From Persicaria tinctoria (lineage: Eukaryota > Streptophyta > Magnoliopsida > Caryophyllales > Polygonaceae): DNA of 64,000 bases. Position 1 is the stretch's first letter. The number at the start of each line of letters is the position of its first letter. Under the pieces are notes generated by a model that worked only from the letters and a program-made list of their open reading frames with translations, was not told the origin of the DNA and did no database searches. This document shows positions 45,723-55,714 of this stretch, one piece after another. A program made the position numbers and the translations under genes. The stretch lies in the NCBI GenBank assembly GCA_037127255.1, contig JBANSL010000003.1:44265314-44329313 (forward strand), given 5' to 3'.

Positions 45723-47776
45723 TAGTCAAGACATTTGTGATAAATTGCACAAGAAGAAGTAATATATATCTCTGCAATCAAGATAATACATATCCTTTAT
45801 CAAGACGTTTGTCTACATTGATCTAGTTCGGCTATTAGAAACAAGTACTATTGCAAATTTACAAAGATATCTTTAATAATACACTCAAAATCAATTCATG
45901 AATGTGGCACATAACTATAAGATATAGGCAACTACAAAGAATAGTGACATGTCATTAACTATAATGCCAATATAGATCATATATGTACACTAAAAAATTA
46001 AACTAGCTCTGCCACTATATATATTCCTACAACATGATAAAAATGAATAATATACTTTGTACGGCTTAAGACCTTAAACATGATTACACTAGCCAAAAAT
46101 CAAATTGATATCCATTGCTGCAAAAATCAAACTGATATCCATTTATCAAACACAATCAGGATCATATAAATCCAATCAAATCAATTCGAAACAATTCAAT
46201 GAAATTGTAGATAATTGGAATCAAATAAATTGAACCACATCCCTAATTTAACGAAATTGGCATCGAGCCCTAATTTGATTTTTCATTTGGGGAATTTAAC
46301 AAATTTAAGAGAAATTCAACAAAATTTAACGAACCTAACAAGTAATCCCGGTTGCTAGAAGGTCTTTTTCCTCCATGCATGCCTGATCAAAGGTCTTCAT
46401 CCTCCACGTCTGGTCACTAGCAGGTCTTCTGGATTTGGCATAAAGGAGGCGATCGCAGTAGATCCTTCATCAGAACGAATGAGAACAAGAGAGAGAATAA
46501 GTACCGCTAAATCAAGGTCAGTTTTCACCAAGGCTTGCTCTTGAACCAGTTTCTCTGCAAAATGCAAGAATTACGTACAAATTGCATAAAAAATCTACAA
46601 AACAACAAATTTTCAGTAATGAAGAAATCTAGATTCAGGTAACGAACCAGCATCGATTTTTAGGCCTGCGAAGCTTCAAGAGGCCGATGAATCGGACCAT
46701 GAGCCCGTAGTAGTTGGCAAGGGTTTATCAGCTTTCAGAGCGGATACTTGCAAGGATTTGAGATGTTCGAAGGATTTCATACCTAAACCCTAACTTATGG
46801 CTTCTGCATCTTGAAAGATATTTTCCCGAAATTCCAAAGGGTTGAAATCTTTCTTGTTAAAAATATAGGCTTAAAGATGGTATAAATTTCAAAATTGCCA
46901 CCTTCATTATTAGCCATTGATGAAAATTGAACGGTCAATATTAAAAGTTTCCATTATATGAGTGTTTCCATGGGAGGAGGTGTTTCCATTTGAACCTCCC
47001 CCCATATATGTGTGTGTGTGATTTTACTATTTTACCATTTTCAATTGAAAATGTAAGTTTTTGGCACGTTTTTTAAGAAGCTAAAAACTCTAGAAAATAT
47101 TAATTTTTTTAATAAATTTTTTTCGTAATTTTATAGACAATTTTATTAAGTATGAAATTATTTTTTTAAGTTAATAAAATCATTAATATTTTATTATAGT
47201 TTTTATCGTTCTTAAAAAACATGTCAAAAGTAAAGTGATAAGTATTTTGAGACGAAGGGAGTATAATTTTACTTGTTCATGGGCATGCTAGGATAATGCA
47301 GTGGATCAGTTCAGTTATTGAAAAGGGAAAACATGCGATTATGATACTATCTACTCTTCCAGTTCCATTCTTATTTATTTTAGTTTCACTTGTAATTTTA
47401 AGTAATACGTTATTGTGATGTATGAGTGTATAACATGTATTTGAATTCCACGAATTTATATTTATAGTATTTATAAATTAAATTTTAAGTTTTTATTCAT
47501 CTTTCAAACTTGCTCAAACAATCATCACTGCACTCATTGGGTAGCTGCTCACTCGCATCATCCGCGTGGGGCGCATGGGGGTAAAAAAGTCTGCGGGTGA
47601 TGGGTAGAATGGGTAAGATTATTTACACGGGTGATGGAGTGACTTCATCCCTCCATAACCCGCCTCATTTCCACCGGTTGTGAGAACTGAGCAGGAAAAA
47701 AAGAAGAAGATGAAAGGGGCAGATAGAAGGAGGGGTAAAATTGGAAGGAAAAAAAGCTCCACAACACGCCAAGGAG
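45723..47776. other. intergenic AT-rich DNA, no gene recognised
   Basis: No long ORF and no family. The stretch 46350-46800 has a leader-like look on the minus strand (pyrimidine tracts, splice-like signals) but encodes nothing I can name. A short inverted pair GGGAGGAGGTGTTTCCATTT / GAACCTCCCC lies at about 46973-47012. An AGACGAAGGGAGTAT end near 47250 resembles one end of a Stowaway MITE, whose partner I could not place. Confidence 0.4.
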
Positions 47777-48486
47777 TAGGGTTGGAATGGTACGGTAACC
47801 ACAAAAAAATGGTGATTACCGCGTACAAACCACCAACTAGTGGTACACAAATTTTCATCTCACGTACCAACCACAAGTTGTGGTTACCACACATGTGGTA
47901 ACCACGACTCGTGGTTACCATCGGTACATTACCATGGTTACCATGTTGTAATTCTGTTTGTATTTTTGTTTGAAACCCCTTGGTCGTCCGATAGCCATCA
48001 AAGTTATCGAATGAAAAAATATGGTTAACAAAATTAATATGGTTATCACCTATTAAAAGTTCAAATAAAACAAGTTCAAAACCAATAAAACATTAGAATA
48101 AAAATCAAAATTAAAATAGTAGAAATGACTAGTTTGTGTTTGCCTGTTTGAACAAACTAACGAAGAGACTAGAACCAATAGAAATGACCAATTTATGTCA
48201 AAATTAAAACACAAAATATAAAGTACTCCGTAAAAACTTAAAATTAAAAACTTAAAACTTAAAGGTAAAACAATAAAACATTAAATAATAATAAAATTTT
48301 AAAAAATACTCCGTATATATATTTTCGGTAACTGTGGTAACCATGATATTCAGATTTCATTATCATTACCGTACCACATTCACATGATTACCACCACGAT
48401 AATTACCACCTTGTGGTAACCAATATAGTCGGTTTGTGATTGGTACGGGGTTGGTATGGTAATTTTCGTACCATTTGCCAACCCTA
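47777..48486. mobile_element. hAT-like non-autonomous element upstream of the ASNSD1-like gene
   Basis: 710 bp with terminal repeats TAGGGTTGG / CCAACCCTA, flanked by an 8-bp duplication with one change (CCAAGGAG at 47769-47776, CCAAGTAG at 48487-48494). Subterminal regions are packed with GGTAACCAC / GTGGTTACC / GGTACGGTAA words in both directions. No transposase ORF. It ends 132 bp before the ATG of the next gene. Confidence 0.8.
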
Positions 48487-48618
48487 CCAAGTAGGAGTAG
48501 GTTGGCTGTTCTCGAAAAGAGAGCTTTTAAGTTACATGGAGAAGGAATCCAAACACATCCTAAGCCGTCGCCGAGAAAAAACGAAAGCGGTGGGGGGGAG
48601 AGAGGGGGGCGGGAGAGG

Positions 48619-51600
48619 ATGTGCGGAATAGCGGTGATAGTAGGCGGAGTTCGTGTGGATTTATGCAGTGTTGGATCCCAACAAGTGTCTCCGGCTGCTA
48701 ATGCTGAATCAGTAAGTTCTGATTCTCCTTTCTCCGAATCTTTTCTTCAAATCTCAAGTTGGAGTAAGAAAGACGAAAAAGGGGAAGTGGAAAGCGAAAA
48801 TCACTCAAATTTGCTCATTGTTGACCTAATCTGGAATCTTGACAGTGCATTTAGTTGGTTGTTTTCATCTGTTCAGTTGCTTGATAGAAAATGTGAAGCA
48901 GTTAACTGTGGCTCAATGTTACTCAAAATCAAGGCTTTTGCTTCCTTTTATCACTTCAATTGTCAAAATCACTAAGTTAATTCAATAATTTGGTGGTTGA
49001 ATTCAAAAGTATTGGTCTTACTTGTGCTGCAGTGTGTATTCACAATAGAAGAACTAAAAGCAGCTTTGGGCAGAAGGGGTCCTGATAGCTTAGGGACCAA
49101 AACAGTATTGCTTGAATTGAGGAACCCTTCTTCTACAAATGATCAGGAAGATCTACCTTCTGTTTTTGTGGAAGCGGAAAGACCTGATTGTGATAAATCT
49201 GGGTTTAGAGTATGTCCAAGGATATCTGATTGTAAATCATCATCTGTAATTGGAGAAAATGGATTTAGTACACATGGTTCTGCCGCGGGGATGCAATTTA
49301 TAGGTGCTGTATTGCAATTGAGAGGAACAAGTACCATTCAACAACCATTAACCGATCCATCTGCCAATGTCCTTGTTTACAATGGTAAGATATCAAGATT
49401 GCAGTATAAGATGCATTTTCTGTTTCGCTGGCCATCCCATGACTTCTTATTTTCTTTCTTCCATTTGAATTCAATTTTACCTCAAGTTACTTAACAAATT
49501 TGTTGTTATTTGAATTCACTGCCTCTTATGTCTATATCCCTTGAAGCTCAAAAGTTCGGGAGTCTTTGAGAAAAGTACTGAGCATACCACTTCTGTTATT
49601 TGATTTGTATTAGTGTAAAGCCTGGTGCTTTGGAACATGATAAGTTTAGCTGGTCGATTCTAGGTAAATGGATGCTAGAATGCCTTGCTGTTCCTTACTA
49701 GCTAGAACATCTGAGGTTTGATTTCTATTTCGCAGGTGAAATATACGGAGGCATTGACATGAATGGTGACAACAATGACACTGAAGTTCTCTTGGATTCT
49801 TTAGAAAGTTGTTGCCAGTATTCTTCCCATGACAGTGACACTATTTGTATCAGAAAGAATATTCCAGAACTTCTCTCAGTGATCAAGGGTCCATGGGCTT
49901 TGATATATTGGCAGGTATCACTTCTTTAAATGGTAAGCTTCATTTGCAGTACTCTGATCATGCTGTCCTTGTCTATATCTGACATATTTCTTCTGAGCTG
50001 TAATTTTCTGTCATGCACAGGATAGTACAAGGACCCTGTGGTTTGGTAGAGATGCATTTGGAAGACGGAGCCTTCTTGTTCATTGGCCTACTCTCGAGGA
50101 TCCTCGCCTTTTGCTTTCTTCTTTATCACCGCCATCCTCTGAAGGTAGATTCTCTTTCCCCAAATTTAAAGGAGATATAATATCAATCTTTTTCTAGTTC
50201 TTATTGAAAGAAAGTACAAGGAGTCTTGTATGAAGGCTTAAACTAGATGAAAACTTAAACTAGATGTCTTTTGCTGGACTTAAACTAGATGTTTTTTGGT
50301 GGACTTTACAACTTCTCTTATTTATCAGCATGGTACTTCGTATTCCATACTTTGAGTCACTATGATCTTATAGATCTCTTTCTCTATTTTACCATGAATT
50401 AATCATCTCTACGGTTAACCAACCTTTGCTTTTCCAATGCTCTGCATCCCAACTCGATAAAGTTTGAACCTTACTGCCGAAGATGTGGTACCTTTAACTT
50501 CATGCTGTAGCCTGAAATGTAATAGATGATAATATCTAGGCATATCCTACTTAATAAGAGTAGCAGCTGATGCACTTTATTTTGTAGATTCTGAAGTTGA
50601 ATCTGGAGCAAACAGCATCAACTACTGGGAAGAACTTCCATGTGGAGTATATAGCCTAGCCATAGATTCTTCAAGTATGAATGAGTGTATAAGTGGCAAA
50701 GTTAGAAAGCATGAATGGACAACTGTGCTATTGAACGAACTAATTAGATGGGAGAGAAAGCTTGTGGAACCGAAGTACGAGGATAATATGCTTCCAAGTT
50801 TTGCTAATGGTACGGTGTTTGATACCTATTGTTTGCTTACCATATTGTGTTTAAATCTATCTATCTATCTATCTATATTAATGTTTGTAATAGTTTAAAA
50901 ATATATACTCTATATCTATTGTTGTTGTTGTTGTTGTATATCTATTGTTTACTTACCGTATTAAGATTAGGAATGAGTTTAACTCTTTTTTTTCTCTGTT
51001 TTTTTTTTCGTACTCCCTTTTTGTCTCTTAAATAAGGACTCCAATTTTATACAACTAACAATACGTAGTTTTTACATACTTCCTCCGTTCAGCAAAACAT
51101 GTCATTTTAGAATCTTAATTTTGAAATTAAAAAAAAAACATATCATAGGTGCGTATAGAGTTCTTGTTTCTACGTATAGAGTCATCACAGATAGTCATCA
51201 TTTAAAATATTATTACTATGTATAGAGTTCTTGTTTCTTTTCGTTCTGGGTCTTTCGGAAACACCCTCTCGGGCTCCCCGGGGTAAGAGTGCGTACATCC
51301 CGACCCCCAGACCCTGCTTAATTGCGGGATACACTGGGATGTTGTTGTTGTTGTTATATATTTCTTCCATTCAAAAAATTATTTACACGTTGGTGTAATT
51401 GATACAATTCTATAAGATTGTTTAGACTATTTAGATGAAAAGGGAAAAAAGAAAAATATTAAATATAATACATATACTCCATGCGATCGGAAATATTTGA
51501 TGTTTTAGAGATACACATAAAGATTAAGAAATGTCATTTCCACCTTTAAATACCCCATCAAATAATTTTTACTACTCCATCACAATTATTATGCACAAAT

Positions 51601-54600
51601 GTAATTGGTTAAAAAAAGTACAAATTATATTGATATTAGTGCAAAAGTAAAAAAGAGTGCAATTATTTCTTCTAAAATATAAAATATTATTGATCAATGT
51701 TTACCTCCTAAAACATCAAATATTTCCGATCAGAGAGAGTAATATTTTAGTAATTTTTATCTAACTAAAAGACATGTCTTAATTAAGAAAGTATTAGATT
51801 TATTAGCGGGGGAGTTTTTCTAACAACTTTATTAGAACAGTTTTTGTAACTAATACATTATTCAAATACAAAAAATTTAGTTCCATAATGAAAAATTCTG
51901 AAAAATTTAATTTAAAACTTTAAAATATTGAGTGTATTTGTTTATAGAAAAATATTCTGGTTTAGTTTTTTTTTTTTAATTTTGAAAAATATTTTTACAT
52001 AAAACCAATGAAAAAGGAATAACCTAGGGAAAAAGTTATGGTTTAGTTTGTTTTAAACAAAAAATTGAAAAAAGTATTTTTTTTAAATCAATGAACTTTT
52101 AGGGGAAAAAAACATTATATATCAATCATATGATAAATAAAATATCAATGTAAATATTAAACACGCAAGATCAAAAATACATTCTAATTCATTGGATAGA
52201 TATATTGGTCGTTATTAGACTAATTCTCACATTGTATTTGTAATTTAGATTTAATACATTCATTGTCATATTTTGAATAGGTTTTTAGAATATTATATTA
52301 GAGTATTCCTGAGAATGGGACGGGAGTTACATTATTTAGGTATATTAAAGATACATAAACTGCTTAATAGTACTGATTTGGTTTTAGAATTATGCAGGGA
52401 CTTTACAATCTTCAGTTTTAGTACCCGCTCACTTGGTGCTGGATACTTTGAGAAAATCCATTGCCAGGCGTACAGTAGAAAATGCAATATTTCAGGTTCG
52501 AACTTTGATTCAATCCTCTCTTTGACCTGAAATGAGAGAATTCTATAAGAACATTTTCGTTGAGGGTATTTGCATGAGTTGTTTGCATCTTCAAGGTCAA
52601 AGGAGAGCTCATATATCACTCTCAAGGTTCCTACCCAGTATGAAGATGTAATAACACCTATAAGAGTTGAAGAATGATGATTCACATTGGTTAACTATAA
52701 GGAAAGTAAAAAAGGGTGTGGCTTGTGTTAATATGGGCTCATCAGCATCTGATTTCCATATTTCGGGTGTGTTTGGATTCCATTGCATTTTAATTATAAT
52801 GCAATTATTTTACCTCGGTTTATGTGAGCTTTTGATCGTAAAAATCTCGTAAAAACCGAGGTAAAATCTTAATTTAACCAAATAATCACATAAATCGAGA
52901 GAAAATAATTGCATTATAATTAATACATTGTGGAATCCAAAAATACTATAATTTAAAAACCTTAAAAATTGTGTTAACCAAACACCGCCTTATCATTTTG
53001 CATTATAAACATAATGGATTTGGAATCCAAACACACCCTTATGGCCTCATTTATCTTATAAATCTTGGTACCATGGATTTTTAAAGGAAAATTTTGTGTA
53101 CTTGAGACCCCAGCAGAAAATTGCTTACATATATAACTCGTAGTGAAAAACAAAATGCAACTAATTGACATGGTACATGGATTCTAAACACAATTTAATC
53201 CTGTACAACTTATGCTAAATGCTTCATCTTTTTTAATAGTAAAGTACTTCCCATGGTAATTTGTCATATTTTTGTATATTTGGATTTCTTGTGTAGCCAA
53301 AGCAAGATCCCAAACAGGAGCAATTAGTTCCAGTGGCTGTCTTATTTTCCGGAGGAGTGGATTCAATGATACTTGCAGCACTGTTGCATGAATGCCTAGA
53401 TGCAAGATGTAAGTCAGTTGGAAACTGCTCTAACAAAACTGTGCGAGTATAGAATACCGAACTTGATTTGATGGCTATGAAATATTCATATGTGGGACCA
53501 TGTAGCTATTTTACTTGTTAGTTATTACCCTTGCCCAGCTAACTGTGATCAGCTATTCATCTGTAATGATCCTAGTAGTAAACTCCATGATTAGAGTGTA
53601 GCTTCTTCTATGTTAACTTTTTGCTAACATACATTTGGTGCCAGATGCTATTGATCTGCTGAATGTGAGCTTTGAAGGTGATTCAGCTCCTGACAGAATC
53701 ACTGGCAGAGCAGGATTAAAAGAACTGAAACGAATTGCACCTTTGAGAAGGTAAAGTGTTCTTTGATTTGCTTCTGATATGTCACGATGATCCCTCCTAG
53801 TGCCGTTTAGCAATTAGGTATCTGATATAGGTTCAATTTCCATATAGTCCAAGCTGAAACCATTCTTTTTTTTTTTTGTTATAATGACTGGAACTTTTTC
53901 TTGCAAATCATACTAATTCGGTAATTCCACAAATGATCCTTTTCTTTTTTCAACCATTTGGTGAATACAGCTGGAGATTGGTTGAGATCGATGCTGATCT
54001 ATCAAATTTGTCCATGGAGATGAAGCATGTCATGTCATTGATTAATCCTGCTAAAACTTACATGGTACAGTCTGAAAAGGCTCTATATTTTTGCATTATA
54101 ATCGCTTATTCTGCCATACAATTGGAGACTGAATTAACATTCTCATAAACTTGAGAACTCATTGCAGTTCTCTTCAAAATTCTCATTGTTTCACTTGTTT
54201 GAGTTAAATTATCTTTCCATGTCCAGTACATGAATATCGTCTATTCTGTCCACGTTGAGTGGAGGGGTCAGTGAAATGATCCATGATTAATTAGTTCTTG
54301 CACATCCAGGATCTAAATATTGGCCTAGCGCTGTGGTTAGCTGCTGGTGGTGATGGCCTGGTTTACGAAAACGGGGACAACAGTTCTGGGTGTGCCAAGT
54401 ACAAGTCTGAAGCAAGAGTCCTACTGGTTGGTTCTGGTGCTGATGAGCAATGTGCTGGCTATGGAAGGCATAGAACCAAATATAGAAGTGGCAGGTAATT
54501 TGTTGTCACACATTTTTATGTTGCCCCTTAAATCCCACAAGGTGAACCATTTATCTATTGATGTCCATCAAGCAAGTCGATTGCTTTTAGAATATTTTTT

Positions 54601-55334
54601 TCTACTTTAACCTTGTTACGCTGAACAACGGAGTGTGTGGATCTTGATTTATGGTTATCTCAGCTGATCAGGTGAGTATATTTGTTTGATATGGTCAGTT
54701 GGGTCGGACTGAACGAAGAAATGAAGCTGGACATGCAGAGAATTTGGAAGAGAAACCTCGGGAGAGATGATAGGTGTATTGCTGACAATGGGAGGGAGGT
54801 AATAATCAACATTAAACCGTGTTATAAAGTAATTTACCATTGTTTGTCATATTTTTATGTTAGAATGAGCTTTCTGTTCCTTGTTTAGGCAAGATTTCCC
54901 TTCTTGGACGAGGACGTGACAAGGATACTTCTAGGCTTGCCTTTGTGGGACATTGCCAATCTTGACCAGCCAAGCGGAACTGGGGACAAGAAGATATTGA
55001 GAGAGGTTGGTGCCGCATCCTGACACTGTTTATTTCCATTTTGACATTCAAAGCTTTCTCTGATTGATATTTAAGTCGTGTTCATTAAGGTCGCAAAGTT
55101 GCTCGGAATACATGACGCTGCTGCTTTGCCTAAAAGAGCCATTCAGGTGAGCCTGTGAAAACCATCCATTTATGTTATTATTTCAAAATTTCTATCAGAA
55201 CTTACATGGGCAATCGCGCAAACTTGTGGATGCAGTTCGGTTCTAGGATAGCACAGGAATCAAACAAGAAAAACTTTGGTAGCAACCGTGCAGCAAATCA
55301 GGCTTCTGCAGGCAGCGTCATAATCTACAGATGA
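48619..55334 (+). CDS. asparagine synthetase domain-containing protein 1-like (glutaminase + PP-loop synthetase)
   Basis: Fourteen exons join in phase: 48619-48711, 49033-49384, 49736-49914, 50021-50144, 50588-50809, 52398-52495, 53297-53408, 53645-53750, 53971-54064, 54310-54494, 54699-54798, 54889-55005, 55090-55146, 55236-55334; 645 residues. MCGIAVIVGG supplies the N-terminal Cys nucleophile of class II glutamine amidotransferases. The glutaminase half has GRRGPDS, NGEIYGG and WALIYWQ...LWFGRDAFGRRSL. The synthetase half has the PP-loop SGGVDS (about 374-379) and GSGADEQCAGYGRHRT (about 501-516), then FPFLDEDVTRILLGLPLW. These suggest glutamine-dependent amide transfer via an adenylated acid, as in asparagine synthetase; the true substrate of this divergent branch is not known to me. 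No signal peptide. Convergent with COQ4, 380 bp apart. Confidence 0.92.
51236..51357 (+). mobile_element. 3' part of a plant SINE (TS/Au-like) in intron 5
   Basis: It contains TCTTTCGGAAACACCCTCTC, GGGGTAAGAGTGCGTACAT, CCCCCAGACCCTGC and ACACTGGGATG followed by (TTG)n, the classic 3' end of this widespread plant SINE. The 5' head is missing or too diverged. Confidence 0.75.
51477..51739. mobile_element. Stowaway-type MITE in intron 5
   Basis: Ends are CTCCATGCGATCGGAAATAT and its degenerate inverse TATTTCCGATCAGAGAGAG, flanked by TA dinucleotides (51475-51476, 51740-51741). 263 bp, AT-rich. Confidence 0.75.
52765..53038. mobile_element. Tourist-like foldback MITE in intron 6
   Basis: Terminal repeats GGGTGTGTTTGGATTCCA and TTTGGAATCCAAACACACCC, with long internal palindromic arms (TAATTATAATGCAATTATTTT inverted around 52905). 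No clear 3-bp duplication is left. Confidence 0.7.
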
Positions 55335-55714
55335 TGCTGAATCTACCATAATGGTATTCATTTGTTTGAGGATGATCTTTGAGGATCATGATCATTATTT
55401 TGCTTCAACGCAAGCGGGACCTGTAAACTCGGTGCCATGAGAAGTCGTCCATCTCTATAGAGGCTATAATTTAGCAGTTTTGACAGCATCTGTACTAAGT
55501 TCTCTGCAAGCAAAATATTCGGATGTCTTTCTTCATATTGAAACACAAAATAGAGTATTCTTGTTAGGCCTGAATGAAAGCTTCGATAGTTATCAGACAA
55601 TTAACTATTTCATGAAAGTAGCTAAAATGTTCCATTCCTGAGTTTCTGCAAAATCTATTTTTGAGATTCCAGAGTGCTAGATATTACAAGGACAAGCAAA
55701 GTGGTCAATTAGGT

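Noticed and set aside
46973..47012. Short hairpin as a microRNA precursor
   Set aside because: Too short a stem, no small-RNA evidence available, and a MITE remnant is more likely.
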